The notes: generated from the letters alone by a model not told the origin. Shown: positions 1 to 8,850, counted from the first letter of the stretch. The stretch: DNA of 64,000 nucleotides from Mycolicibacterium sp. P1-5 (GCF_008329565.1 NZ_NPKT01000007.1:1-64000), one strand, 5' to 3'. Program-made: numbers and translations.

Positions 1-285
1 CATGGTTCGCGGCGTCAACTGCTCGGCATCACGCACCCGGCGCTTGGCCGCCGCCCGGCTGATCCGCAACACATCCGCCAACACAATCGGAATCGGCGGA
101 CAGCCCTCGTAGCGTTGGAGGTGAGTGGTCTGGTCGTGCGAGATGGCTACCTGCTGCCGAATCGCCTTTTCCAGCCGCTCGATAGCCGCGAACCGCTCCG
201 GCGCCGGCAGTTCCTCGATATCAGCGGCACCCAACATCTCGACCGCCGCATCGAGCGCATCCAGCGCCGCAGTGATCGAACCCAT
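1..285 (-). CDS. 13E12 repeat family / DUF222 protein, N-terminal fragment
   Basis: The reverse strand opens with ATG at 285 and stays open to the window edge, so 95 N-terminal codons are visible and the rest lies outside. The peptide (MGSITAALDALDAAVEMLG, later HLQRYEGCPPIPIVLADVLR) matches the start of mycobacterial DUF222 proteins, the 13E12 repeat family, which usually continue to a C-terminal HNH nuclease domain. Such genes are multicopy and mobile-like in mycobacteria. Whether the HNH domain is present here cannot be seen. The family call is from recognition of the N-terminal pattern. Confidence 0.75.
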   Translation of the reverse strand, partial: MGSITAALDALDAAVEMLGAADIEELPAPERFAAIERLEKAIRQQVAISHDQTTHLQRYEGCPPIPIVLADVLRISRAAAKRRVRDAEQLTPRTM

Positions 286-384
286 ATCCGAAAGATTACG
301 CGGGGCCACCGACAAAAATCGGCGCCAAAAGCGACCTGTGCATCAAGTCAAATCTGGGGATAAACCGCTCAGCCCCAACATAAC

Positions 385-1413
385 TCAGGTCGAGCGCACC
401 TCGTCCAGGAACGCGCGCACGGTGTCCTCGGAAGCCGACGAAGGCAATCCCACCATCACCCGGTCGATGATCCCGGCGCACCGCTCCTTCAGCGCTGCAG
501 CCAGACCGCCCACCGGCGCCACGACCGCGAACGTAGCCAATATCTCGTCGTCGATCAGCGTGGCCATGGTGTCCCACCGGCCCTCCAGCGAGAGGCGGTG
601 CAACTCGGTCTGCAACTCACCCCAGCCGTGCAGTTCCAACACTTTTCGGTATGCGGGCGTGGAGGCATAAAACGCGATCTGCTTGCGCGAGGCTGCCGCC
701 GCGGCGACCATCTCGGCCTCATCCGACCCGGTGACCACGAATACCGGTGCCATCACTTGGAAGTCGCAGCGCGACCGGCCCGATTTGACCATCCCCCGCT
801 CGAGCGCCGGAATCGTCACCTCATCGAAGTACCGCTTGGTGGTGAAGGCGTGCGCGATCAAACCGTCGGCCACCTCACCGCACATCTGGGTCATCAACTC
901 GCCGACGGCCGCGATCACGATCCTCGGTGGCCCGTGGGGATGTGGTTCCGGAACGAACATCGGCGTCATCAGCCGATGGGTGTAGAACTCTCCGTCGAAG
1001 CTCAGCTTCGTGCCGTCGCGCCAGCACGCCCAAATCTCACGCAGCGCAGTGACGAACTCGCCCATCCGACGGACCGGATGGCTCCACGGCATGCTGAACC
1101 GCTTTTCGATGTGGGGCTTGATCTGCGTGCCGAGCCCGAGCAACAGCCGACCCTGGGAGTAGTCCTGCAGATCCCAGCCAATGTTGGCCACGTTCATCGG
1201 ATTACGCGCAAAAGCCACCGCAATCGATGTGCCCAATTCGATCTGCGTGGTGTGCTCGGCCGCGAGGGTCAGAGGAAGGAACGGGTCGTGATTGATCTCG
1301 GCCGTCCAGCACCCGTCATAGCCGAGCCGCTCCAGCTCACGCGCCGCGCCGGCGACCTCGGCGAGCCGGCCGATGACGCCCCGATCGACTTTGAGACCGC
1401 CGACCCCGCTCAT
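385..1413 (-). CDS. LLM class F420-dependent oxidoreductase (TIGR03617-like)
   Basis: A 342-residue luciferase-like monooxygenase-fold protein. It shows the family landmarks: an N-terminal strand leading to TAEINHDPFLPL, the segment ELGTSIAVAFARNPMNVA, then SQGRLLLGLGTQIKPHIEKR. The W-S-HPVRRM stretch is typical of the F420-dependent group I associate with TIGR03617 (MSMEG_2256 family). It probably transfers hydride with F420 or flavin in the cytosol; the substrate is unknown. ATG at 1413 is preferred over an in-frame TTG at 1437, which would lie inside the operator-like palindrome at 1426-1444. The gene is divergent from the carboxyltransferase at 1476. Confidence 0.85.
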   Translation of the reverse strand: MSGVGGLKVDRGVIGRLAEVAGAARELERLGYDGCWTAEINHDPFLPLTLAAEHTTQIELGTSIAVAFARNPMNVANIGWDLQDYSQGRLLLGLGTQIKPHIEKRFSMPWSHPVRRMGEFVTALREIWACWRDGTKLSFDGEFYTHRLMTPMFVPEPHPHGPPRIVIAAVGELMTQMCGEVADGLIAHAFTTKRYFDEVTIPALERGMVKSGRSRCDFQVMAPVFVVTGSDEAEMVAAAAASRKQIAFYASTPAYRKVLELHGWGELQTELHRLSLEGRWDTMATLIDDEILATFAVVAPVGGLAAALKERCAGIIDRVMVGLPSSASEDTVRAFLDEVRST

Positions 1414-1425
1414 GCCGGCAGACGC

Positions 1426-1444
1426 TACAGTAAGCAATTCAGTA
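1426..1444. promoter_or_regulatory. Predicted operator, copy 1 of the TACTGTAA-N3-TTACAGTA family
   Basis: TACAGTAA-GCA-ATTCAGTA matches the window consensus at 7 of 8 and 6 of 8 half-site positions with the same 3-base spacer. It lies in the short divergent region between the LLM gene (start 1413, minus) and the carboxyltransferase (start 1476, plus), so one bound repressor could control both. The binding protein is inferred, not shown. Confidence 0.45.
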
Positions 1445-1475
1445 CGGTCAACGCCGCCACCGTTAGGACAGCTCG

Positions 1476-2975
1476 ATGAGCAACGCGCAGGACTGGCAGG
1501 AGACGCTCCACGACCTGAGTCGACGCCGTCAACACGCGCACTCCATGGGCGGCGAGGAGCGCCTGGCCAAGCACCACGGCAAGGGAAAGCTCGACGCCCG
1601 GGGCCGGGTCGGCCACCTCCTCGATCCGGGAACCTTTCAAGAATTCGGCACCCTGGTCGGTGGCGACATCGCCGCGGACGGATTGGTGGCGGGCGCCGGT
1701 CGCATCAACGGGACGCCCGTGATGGTGGGCGCCGAGGATTTCACGACGCTGGCCGGCAGTATCGGACCGGGCGGCAACGCCAAGCGCTATCGACTCGCCG
1801 AGCTCGCACTGCGCAATAAGATCCCGTTGGTGATGCTGTTGGAGGGCGCCGGTTTCCGTGCCGCGGGAGGCGAGCACTACGGACGCACCCCAACCGATCT
1901 GATCGCCCAGGCCCGGTGTTCGGGCAAGGTCCCCACCATCTCCGCGGTCCTGGGCCCGTCGGCAGGCCACGGCGCACTCGTCACGCCGGTGTGTGATTTC
2001 TCCATCATGAGCAATCAGGGTGCGATCTTCACCGCAGGCCCTCCGGTCGTGAAAGAGGCTACTGGAGAGGAGATTTCGAAGGAAGAACTTGGTGGCCCGA
2101 CGGTCGCACTGCCCAGCGGTGTCATCCACAACGTAGCCGACAGCGACGAAGCCGTGCTCGACGACATTCGGCAATATTTGTCTTACTTCCCTTCCAGCGC
2201 ATGGTCGTATCCCCCGAGCCGGCTGTACGATGAGGATGCCGGCCTTCGCCCGACCCCCGAGCTGCTCGACATCATTTCCCGCGACAACCGCAACATCTAC
2301 GACATGCGCACCGTTCTCGATGTCGTCTTCGATGACACGGACTGGTTTGAGATCCAACCGGAGTTCGGTCCGGCGATCATCTGCGCACTGGCCCATCTGG
2401 GCGGCCACCCCGTCGCGGTCGTCGCGAATCAGCCGACCGAGCTGGCCGGGTCCATCGACTCCGACGCTGCCGAAAAGGCCGCACACTTCATCATGGTCGC
2501 CGACTCGTTCCATCTACCGATCGTGTTCCTGGCGGACAACCCCGGCATGTTGCCGGGCAGCCAGTCCGAACGCAATGGGGTATTGCGCAGCGGGGCAAGG
2601 ATGTTCGCCGCGCAAACCGCTGCCACCACATTGAAGTTGCATGTCACCCTGCGCAAGGCCTTCGGCTTCGGCTCGATGGTGATGTCACTTCTGGGCTTCG
2701 ACAACCAGGTGGCGACGTTCGCCTACCCCGGGGCCACGATGGGTGCGATGAGCGCGGCCGCGCTGAGCCGTGCCTCGCACGCCGACGAAGATGTCACCGA
2801 AATCTTGAAGAGCATGGAACTCGAGGCGTCCTACCGCTCGGCCGGCAGCCTCGGCTTCGATGAGCTGATCTCGCCGGAGGAAACCCGCGATTCGCTCATC
2901 CTGGCTCTGCAGCGTGGCATCTTCAGCCGTCAGGAAGCCGCGGAGCCGGTGAGCCGCACGGTCATCACGCCCTGA
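1476..2975 (+). CDS. Acyl-CoA carboxylase carboxyltransferase (beta) subunit
   Basis: A 499-residue carboxyltransferase with both crotonase-fold halves. The N-terminal half has GGEERLAKHHGKGKLDARGR and the LLEGAGFRAAGGEH oxyanion-loop region; the C-terminal half has GSIDSDAAEKAAHF, FLADNPGMLPG and FGFGSMVMS. The family moves carboxyl from biotin to acyl-CoA (propionyl-, methylcrotonyl- or geranyl-CoA type). No biotin carboxylase or biotin carrier subunit is in this window, so it must borrow an alpha subunit encoded elsewhere. A branched-chain or terpenoid acyl-CoA substrate would fit the region, but this is inference. Its 3' end overlaps the convergent LLM gene by 11 bases. Confidence 0.9.
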   Translation: MSNAQDWQETLHDLSRRRQHAHSMGGEERLAKHHGKGKLDARGRVGHLLDPGTFQEFGTLVGGDIAADGLVAGAGRINGTPVMVGAEDFTTLAGSIGPGGNAKRYRLAELALRNKIPLVMLLEGAGFRAAGGEHYGRTPTDLIAQARCSGKVPTISAVLGPSAGHGALVTPVCDFSIMSNQGAIFTAGPPVVKEATGEEISKEELGGPTVALPSGVIHNVADSDEAVLDDIRQYLSYFPSSAWSYPPSRLYDEDAGLRPTPELLDIISRDNRNIYDMRTVLDVVFDDTDWFEIQPEFGPAIICALAHLGGHPVAVVANQPTELAGSIDSDAAEKAAHFIMVADSFHLPIVFLADNPGMLPGSQSERNGVLRSGARMFAAQTAATTLKLHVTLRKAFGFGSMVMSLLGFDNQVATFAYPGATMGAMSAAALSRASHADEDVTEILKSMELEASYRSAGSLGFDELISPEETRDSLILALQRGIFSRQEAAEPVSRTVITP

Positions 2976-4020
2976 CGTCGTTCTGCCGGTATGCCTCGAC
3001 CACCGGTGCCAGCTCGTCGGGAGTCGCGCCGTGCATGATCACCGCGTCGGCACCGTAGTCGAATTCCTTGCGAATCCGGTCGACGCACTGTTGGGCCGAG
3101 CCGGTGGCCGACGGTTCCAGCCAGTCGTCGGGGATCAGCGTCGCGATGTGCTCGATCTGCTCGGCCGTCGCTTTGTGATCGATGCCGCCGCCGACGGATT
3201 GCACCACGGAGTCGGCGCGGAACCGCTCCAGCACAGCCGGATCCCAGTTGTTCGTGGACACCAGGAGATCGCCATAGCCCTGCAGATACGTGGCCAACCG
3301 CGCGACGGTCTTCTTCAGGCGCAGTTCTTCCGGAAGGTGATCGCCGACGGTGGCGAAGCACGACCACACCCGCACGCTGGCGGGATCGCGGCCGGTCTGC
3401 TCGGCAGCGTCCTTGACGGTCTTGACGCAGCGCACCAACGTCTCCGGGGTGAAGTAGGTGTGCAGGATGACGTCGTCGAACTCCCGGCCGCCGAGCTTCA
3501 GCGTCTCCGGTCCGAAGGCGACGATTGCCAGCCGGATGTCCTCGTTGAAGTCCGGGTCCAGGAACAGGACCGGGTACTTCCCCAGCGGCCCATCGTGGTT
3601 GAAGATCAGCTCGCCGTGCCACAACCGCCGCATCACCTTCGCGAAGTCTTCCATCTGTGCGGTGGTCACCGGCGGGATGCCGAACGCCCCGTAGATCGCC
3701 GCGATGCCCCGACCGATGCCGAGGGTGAACCGGCCCCGGGACAGCCGGTGCATCGTGGTGGCCCATGAGCCGACGATCAGCGGGTGGCGGGTGTTGTGAT
3801 TGGTTGCCGCGGTGGCGATCTGCATGCGGTTGGTGACGGCGAGGGCCGCGCCCACGAGCGAGGACGCCTCCTTGACGTTCCAGCGCTCGGAAATGAAGCC
3901 GGTGCCGAAGCCAAGCTCCTCACCGCGGCGCGCCTCGTCCATCAGGGTGGCCGGGCCTTCACCGCCGGCGCCGGCCAGCAGGTAGTAGCCGAGTTCGTCG
4001 AGCACACGTGGGTTGGTCAC
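2965..4020 (-). CDS. LLM class F420-dependent oxidoreductase (TIGR03857-like)
   Basis: About 351 residues of the luciferase-like fold. Visible landmarks are LGFGTGFISERWNVKEASSL, the NHNTRHPLIVGSWATTMHRL segment, RFTLGIGRGIAAIYGAFGIP and a C-terminal GADAVIMHGATPDEL. The pattern resembles the MSMEG_2249 family (TIGR03857), predicted to use F420. GTG at 4020 is chosen because it overlaps the stop of the SnoaL-like gene as GTGA; a TTG at 4026 is the alternative. It is the last gene of a minus-strand operon with the SnoaL-like and phosphotransferase genes upstream, all tightly overlapping. Confidence 0.85.
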   Translation of the reverse strand: MTNPRVLDELGYYLLAGAGGEGPATLMDEARRGEELGFGTGFISERWNVKEASSLVGAALAVTNRMQIATAATNHNTRHPLIVGSWATTMHRLSRGRFTLGIGRGIAAIYGAFGIPPVTTAQMEDFAKVMRRLWHGELIFNHDGPLGKYPVLFLDPDFNEDIRLAIVAFGPETLKLGGREFDDVILHTYFTPETLVRCVKTVKDAAEQTGRDPASVRVWSCFATVGDHLPEELRLKKTVARLATYLQGYGDLLVSTNNWDPAVLERFRADSVVQSVGGGIDHKATAEQIEHIATLIPDDWLEPSATGSAQQCVDRIRKEFDYGADAVIMHGATPDELAPVVEAYRQNDVRA

Positions 4021-4391
4021 GCCCAAACTCCTTGTTTGTAGCCGCAGTTCCAGACTTCGGTGATCCGCCCGTCAACCACCCGGAAGATCTCCATACTGCC
4101 CACAGTCGTCGTCATGCCATCTTTGAGAGTCATCGGTGACTGGTAGACGATCGCGACGTGCTCGCCGTCGTCACCGGCCACCACCAGGTTCAGGTCGAAC
4201 CGGATCTCGTCGAACATCTCCAGGTGGTCGACGACCCGCTTGACCGCCTCGTCATGGGTGAGCACCACCGCCTCGCCGACCTCGTGGCGAATCACGGTGT
4301 CGCCCAACAGCTCATCGGCCAGGGCGACGTCGCGGGTGTTCCACACCACGAGGTTGTACGCCTCGACGACCTCGCGTGCCGTGCGGCTCAT
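4017..4391 (-). CDS. SnoaL-like / NTF2-family polyketide-cyclase-fold protein
   Basis: A 124-residue protein with the small alpha+beta cone fold pattern of the nuclear transport factor 2 family: an N-terminal helix (TAREVVEAYNLVVWN), LADELLGDTVIRHEVGE, then alternating strands ending in VGSMEIFRVVDGRITEVW. Members act as small isomerases, dehydratases or cyclases; the ligand cannot be told. The ATG at 4391 overlaps the stop of the phosphotransferase gene (ATGA), and its own stop overlaps the next gene's GTG. Translational coupling therefore ties three genes into one operon. Confidence 0.8.
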   Translation of the reverse strand: MSRTAREVVEAYNLVVWNTRDVALADELLGDTVIRHEVGEAVVLTHDEAVKRVVDHLEMFDEIRFDLNLVVAGDDGEHVAIVYQSPMTLKDGMTTTVGSMEIFRVVDGRITEVWNCGYKQGVWA

Positions 4392-5434
4392 CCGAACACC
4401 TCCAGTGCGTCGATGTCGGCGATCGTCGCCACCGCCCGGTCGGTCAGGGTCAGGCACAGATCCCGCGAGCGCTGCGGCAGCGCATCCCAGCCAATCAGCG
4501 TGATGACGGGCAACACGATCAGGAAGCCGGCCGCCAGCCGATAGTGCCGCCATGCTTCGTCGAACGAGTAGCCGACGTCACCGAGGTCATCGAGGTAACC
4601 GCGCAGCAGCGCCTCGTCCCGGCCGCGCCGGATATCGGTGGGCAATCCCTGGCTGACCAGATAGGCGATGTCGGCCGCCCCGGCACCGACGCAGGCGAAC
4701 TGGAAATCCACCACTTTCATTCGGTCGCCCGAGAAGAACATGTTGTCGGCGCGGATGTCGCCGTGCGAGAGCATCGACCGCTCGGTCAGCCCGTCCAGCG
4801 CGGTTGCGGCATGTTCGGCGAACCTCTCCGCAAAGTGGGCGACGGCATCAGGCACAGGCGCCGACGAGTTCGCCCGGTAAATGTCCCAGCCGGGCCCGAA
4901 GGCAGGCACCAACAGATCCCGAACAGCGGGCATATCGAAGCTCGGGAACACATGCAGCGCCGCGACATTCGACGGCTGCACCGACCAGGCATGCAATCCG
5001 GCCAGTTGTTCGATACACAACCGCGCCCGTTCGATCGACAATCCGGCCAGGTGGTCGGCGTTATCCCAATCCGACAGATCTTCGAGCAACAGCACGAAAT
5101 CGGCGGAGTCGTCGGCGATCCTCGCCGTGTACACCTGCGGGGTGCCCATCGGGGCCCGGCCGGCGATGTCACGATAGAACGCCAGCTCCCGGCGGTAGCC
5201 GCCGAGCAGCTCCATGGCACCTCGCGCCTCCGACTGCGCGGCCAGTTTCGCGATCATCGTCGCCGGAACACCGTCGCCGGTCAGGTGCAGGCGATACAGC
5301 AGCGACGAGAATCCGCTGTCCTGGGCGATCTGTTCGGCGACGACCCCGGTGACGGTCGTGCGCAGCGCGTCGGTGAGCCATGCCGGGTTGATGGCGTCGA
5401 TGCCTGACGGCACCGCGGCCGTCGCTGAAGTCAC
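4388..5434 (-). CDS. Aminoglycoside phosphotransferase-family (APH) protein
   Basis: A 348-residue kinase-fold protein. The catalytic loop LSHGDIRADNMFF (HGD-x4-N) and the metal-binding VVDFQFA segment are intact, and the N-terminal lobe includes MIAKLAAQS. In mycobacteria such APH-like genes often sit beside acyl-CoA dehydrogenases and LLM enzymes and may phosphorylate a small hydroxylated metabolite, like the kinase domain of ACAD10. Antibiotic resistance is not implied. It starts at GTG 5434 and opens the operon that ends at 2965. A TetR gene is divergent 37 bases away. Confidence 0.85.
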   Translation of the reverse strand: MTSATAAVPSGIDAINPAWLTDALRTTVTGVVAEQIAQDSGFSSLLYRLHLTGDGVPATMIAKLAAQSEARGAMELLGGYRRELAFYRDIAGRAPMGTPQVYTARIADDSADFVLLLEDLSDWDNADHLAGLSIERARLCIEQLAGLHAWSVQPSNVAALHVFPSFDMPAVRDLLVPAFGPGWDIYRANSSAPVPDAVAHFAERFAEHAATALDGLTERSMLSHGDIRADNMFFSGDRMKVVDFQFACVGAGAADIAYLVSQGLPTDIRRGRDEALLRGYLDDLGDVGYSFDEAWRHYRLAAGFLIVLPVITLIGWDALPQRSRDLCLTLTDRAVATIADIDALEVFG

Positions 5435-5459
5435 TGTCGCAAGATAGTTGTCGGGTGTT

Positions 5460-5465
5460 TAATAT
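5460..5465 (+). promoter_or_regulatory. Possible -10 element (TAATAT) for a leaderless TetR transcript
   Basis: TAATAT ends six bases before the GTG at 5472, and no Shine-Dalgarno sequence precedes that GTG. This spacing would place transcription start at or next to the start codon. The -35 region is not recognisable, as is common in mycobacteria. Confidence 0.3.
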
Positions 5466-5471
5466 GCAAGG

Positions 5472-6080
5472 GTGCCTTCTCCCACAAGCGGTTTGACCCA
5501 GCCGGAACGGGTCGAGGCGTCCCGACGCCGGCTGATGGAGGCCGCCGCCGAGCTGATCGTCGAGAAAGGCTGGGACGCTACGACCGCCGCCGAGATCGGT
5601 CGGCGAGCGGGATACAGCCGCACCATGGTTCATGCTCGCTTCGGTGGCAAGGAAGCCATTCTGGAGGACTTCCTGCAGGAGTACGTCAGCCGGTTGAGTC
5701 CGGATCATATGCCGCAAGCGACGGGCATGGACCAGGTGCTCGCCCACATCGACCGGATTCGCGACCTTTATGCACACGACCGCGGCGTGTTGCGTGCGAT
5801 GTTCGTCTCCACCTTCGAGGCGATGAAAACCACCTCCCCACTTCGCGAACGGGTCCAGCAGCAGTTGGGCCGGGGCGTCGCCAATGTGGCCGACGGCTTA
5901 TTGAAGGGACAGCGGGACAGATCGGTTCGCCGAGGTATCGACGTGAACCGAGCGGTCAGCGACATCACCGCGGCGTTCTTCGGCCTCGCATTCCAGTGGG
6001 TCGCGTTGCCGTCCGGGTTCGACCTGGACTGCGAATTGGCCCACGCTCGGGAACGGATCGTGCGGGACTACGGCGCCTGA
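5472..6080 (+). CDS. TetR-family transcriptional regulator
   Basis: A 202-residue regulator. The N-terminal helix-turn-helix is clear: RRLMEAAAELIVEKGWDATT, AAEIGRRAGYSRTMVHARFG, then KEAILEDFLQEY. The rest is a helical ligand-binding domain. It is divergent from the APH operon and probably regulates it, but no copy of the 19-bp operator found elsewhere lies in this intergenic space. Its 3' end overlaps the convergent hydrolase gene by 13 bases. The inducer is unknown. Confidence 0.9.
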   Translation: MPSPTSGLTQPERVEASRRRLMEAAAELIVEKGWDATTAAEIGRRAGYSRTMVHARFGGKEAILEDFLQEYVSRLSPDHMPQATGMDQVLAHIDRIRDLYAHDRGVLRAMFVSTFEAMKTTSPLRERVQQQLGRGVANVADGLLKGQRDRSVRRGIDVNRAVSDITAAFFGLAFQWVALPSGFDLDCELAHARERIVRDYGA

Positions 6081-7180
6081 CTCAGTTCCCGCAGAAACCG
6101 CTCGGTCTGTGCCTGCACCGCGCCCGAGAACAGATGTCCGACGTGACCGCCGTCGTGCCAGTACAACCGGCCGCCCCAGCGTTGGTGCATGGCCAGTGCG
6201 CACTGCCGGTAGGCCATCTGGTCATGCCAGGCCCCGACGATCAGCCTCCGGTCTGGTGGCGGGATCAGGTCCACGGCCAGCGGATCGATCACGGACGTCA
6301 GGTCCGAGACGATGTCGGATGCCATTGCGGCGCCGACGTTATCGGCCACCGGACCCCATCGGTGCAGATGACGGGCGATCATTCCATTCAAGCCGAGGAT
6401 CGGCGTGTAGAGGGCGACGGCGTCGACCCGCTTGTCCAGGCCCGCGACGAGCGCGGCAACGGCACTGCCCAGCGATAGACCGGACAGCGCGATCGCCGAC
6501 GCGTCGGGCTCGATCCAGCCGATCACCGCCCGTACCTCCGAGACGGCCCGGACCATCCCCGCGACGTTGGCGACCGGGTCGGTCCCTGGATACGCCGGCC
6601 AGCGATTGCGCCGCGGCCCATGCCCCGGTTGGACGGGCAGCGCGACGTTGAAGCCCAGCTCCCGGTGGATGCGTCCGACCCTGGCGACCAGAATGTCCGA
6701 CATCCCGCCCTGGCCGGCGCCGTGCACCCACACCAGCCATGGCCTCGGGCCGTCACCGTGGCGGAACAGCACCACTTCGGCATCAGCCGCGCCGTCGTGG
6801 CCGTCCGCCAGTGCGGATACGAGTCGAGGGTCGTGCTGGTAACTCATCCGCTCATAGGACAGCACACCGGCACGGACTGGCCGAATATCGCTGACGTGCA
6901 ACGGCTCCGAGTCCCGGTGCACCCCGGTCACCCCGAGAGCGGCCAGCTCCGCAGCCACACCGGCGTACTCCTCGACCGGACGCTCCATCTTCGGCGGCGA
7001 GGACATCAGGGTCATGCCGGTGACCACAAGCTCGTCGAGCGCAACCTCGGCCACCTGACGCATCCCACGCCCGGACAGGGGGTTCCATTCCTCGGCATGC
7101 AGTGCGGACACCGACCGCGGCAGCACCCCACCGAGCTGGGTGGCGAGACGATGCGCGTTGCTCAGCCACATCCTGCTCAC
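6068..7180 (-). CDS. Alpha/beta hydrolase
   Basis: A 370-residue serine hydrolase. The oxyanion region LVWVHGAGQGG lies near the middle, the nucleophile elbow is GLSLGS, the likely acid is in GAWHDQMA, and the catalytic His is in HDGGHVGHLF. An N-terminal extension of about 130 residues precedes the core. It starts at GTG 7180, overlapping the stop of the Baeyer-Villiger-type monooxygenase as GTGA. Following a BVMO in one operon suggests an esterase or lactonase that opens the BVMO's ester or lactone product; this is inference from context. Confidence 0.85.
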   Translation of the reverse strand: MSRMWLSNAHRLATQLGGVLPRSVSALHAEEWNPLSGRGMRQVAEVALDELVVTGMTLMSSPPKMERPVEEYAGVAAELAALGVTGVHRDSEPLHVSDIRPVRAGVLSYERMSYQHDPRLVSALADGHDGAADAEVVLFRHGDGPRPWLVWVHGAGQGGMSDILVARVGRIHRELGFNVALPVQPGHGPRRNRWPAYPGTDPVANVAGMVRAVSEVRAVIGWIEPDASAIALSGLSLGSAVAALVAGLDKRVDAVALYTPILGLNGMIARHLHRWGPVADNVGAAMASDIVSDLTSVIDPLAVDLIPPPDRRLIVGAWHDQMAYRQCALAMHQRWGGRLYWHDGGHVGHLFSGAVQAQTERFLRELSQAP

Positions 7181-8787
7181 GCCAGCTTGAAGCCGACGTA
7201 GCCGCCGCCGGCGATCTCGTCACAGCGGCGCCGGTACTCGGGGATGCCTGCGGTGTAGCCCATGTACATCCGTTTCTTGCCGGGAACGTTGGCGCCGTTG
7301 TACCACGAATTGCAACTCGGATGGACCAGAACAGTCGGCGCCACAAGGGATGTGGTGTGCTCGATCCACTCCTGCTGCGCCTCCGGCAACGCATCGATGG
7401 TGCGGTAGCCGTTGCCCTTCAGATGGGCGATGCAGTCACCGATCCATTCGATGTGCTGTTCGAGCGCAGCCACGAAGTTCGTCGCCGCCGACGGACTCCC
7501 CGGGCCCTGCACCGTGAACAGGTTGGGAAAACCGGCGACCGCCAGGCCGAGGTAGGACACCGGGCCCTCGCTGGCCCAAACATCCCGCAGTAGGACCCCG
7601 TCCCGGCCGCGCACGTCGATGCGCGTGAGCGCACCGGTCATCGCGTCGAAGCCGGTGGCGTAGACGATGACGTCCAGGTCGTAGTGCCCGGTCGACGTCT
7701 CGATGCCGGCAGGAGTGATCGTGCGGATCGGATCCGTGCGCAAATCCACCAGGGTGACGTTGTCGCGATTGTAGGTCTCGTAGTAGCCCTGGTCGATGAT
7801 CGGGCGCTTGCAGCCGAACGGGTGGCTGGGGACCAGCGCTGCGGCGGTGCCGGGGTCGTCGACTATCCGCGCGACCGCCTCGCCGTACAACGCCGTGGCC
7901 ATCCGGTTGGCCTCGATGTCGAAAAAGAGGTCACCCCAGTTGAGTGCGCCCATGACACCGCGCTCCTCAACGGCGCGCAGTTTCTCCTCCCGGCTGGCCG
8001 TCATGATCGGCGGGCTGACCAACATGTCGATCAGCACCGAGAAGGCCGAGAGCCGTGCCGCACCGACCGGGTGCTGGCGCTGCGCTTCCCGGATCTCGCC
8101 GTAGTTCGCCTTCATCTCATCGAGCTCGCCGACCTCGAACTTCCGCACTTCCCACGGCAGCGTGAACGCGGGGGAGCGCTGAAAGACGAAAAGCTGCTCC
8201 ACGTCCCGCGCGATCACCGGAATCATCTGCACACCGGTCGATCCGGTCCCGATCACGCCGACCCGCCTGCCCGAGAGATCGAACCCGCCCGCCGGCCACC
8301 GGCTGGTAAACAGCGAGTCCCCCGCGAAGCTCGCCATGCCCGGAATGTCGGGTTCCAGCGGCACCGACAAGATGCCGGATGCCGCGACGACGAAAGGCGC
8401 GATGAACGTCTCCCCCGCGTCCGTCCGCAGCGTCCAGGTCGCGCTGTCCTCGTCGAACGTCATCGCGGTGACGTCGGTGTTGAAGCGGATGTCGCGGCGC
8501 AGGTCGAGCCGGTCGGCGACGAAGTTCAGGTAAGCCTCGATCTCGGGCTGGGCCGGCATGGTTTCGGTCCAGACCCACTCCTGCTGAATCTCATCGGAGA
8601 AGCTGTAGGAGTATTCGATGCTTTCGATGTCGCAGCGGGCCCCCGGATAACGGTTGAACAGCCAAGTGCCGCCCACCTTTTCGGCCTTTTCCAGCACCTC
8701 GGCCCGCAGCCCTAGCTGCCGCAGCCGGTGCAACATGTAGAGACCGGAGAACCCCGCTCCGATCACGAGCACGTCAGCAGTATCCAT
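7177..8787 (-). CDS. Baeyer-Villiger-type FAD/NADPH monooxygenase with altered fingerprint
   Basis: A 536-residue two-dinucleotide-domain flavoprotein. The FAD site is VIGAGFSGLY (about residues 9-17) and the NADPH site is GVIGTGSTGVQ (about 177-187). Between them the BVMO fingerprint FxGxxxHxxxW appears as FAGDSLFTSRW (154-164), so the His is replaced by Phe160, encoded TTT. Related enzymes insert oxygen next to a ketone to make an ester or lactone. The His is normally needed for catalysis, so this copy may be a plain hydroxylase or oxidase, or inactive. It is divergent from the LLM gene at 8851 across a perfect operator palindrome. Confidence 0.88.
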   Translation of the reverse strand: MDTADVLVIGAGFSGLYMLHRLRQLGLRAEVLEKAEKVGGTWLFNRYPGARCDIESIEYSYSFSDEIQQEWVWTETMPAQPEIEAYLNFVADRLDLRRDIRFNTDVTAMTFDEDSATWTLRTDAGETFIAPFVVAASGILSVPLEPDIPGMASFAGDSLFTSRWPAGGFDLSGRRVGVIGTGSTGVQMIPVIARDVEQLFVFQRSPAFTLPWEVRKFEVGELDEMKANYGEIREAQRQHPVGAARLSAFSVLIDMLVSPPIMTASREEKLRAVEERGVMGALNWGDLFFDIEANRMATALYGEAVARIVDDPGTAAALVPSHPFGCKRPIIDQGYYETYNRDNVTLVDLRTDPIRTITPAGIETSTGHYDLDVIVYATGFDAMTGALTRIDVRGRDGVLLRDVWASEGPVSYLGLAVAGFPNLFTVQGPGSPSAATNFVAALEQHIEWIGDCIAHLKGNGYRTIDALPEAQQEWIEHTTSLVAPTVLVHPSCNSWYNGANVPGKKRMYMGYTAGIPEYRRRCDEIAGGGYVGFKLA

Positions 8788-8821
8788 CCCCGGACCCTTC
8801 TCCTCGCCGCACGGCGGATGC

Positions 8822-8840
8822 TACTGTAACTCTTACAGTA
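8822..8840. promoter_or_regulatory. Predicted operator, copy 2 (perfect palindrome)
   Basis: TACTGTAACTCTTACAGTA is a perfect 8-3-8 inverted repeat and defines the consensus. It lies between the BVMO (start 8787, minus) and the LLM-Rieske-P450 operon (start 8851, plus). Its symmetry and size fit a TetR-family dimer site. Confidence 0.65.
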
Positions 8841-8850
8841 TTGGAGGCCA

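Noticed and set aside
4388..5434. APH protein as an antibiotic resistance gene
   Set aside because: Only the general kinase-fold motifs are shared. The operon context with LLM and SnoaL-like genes points to metabolism.
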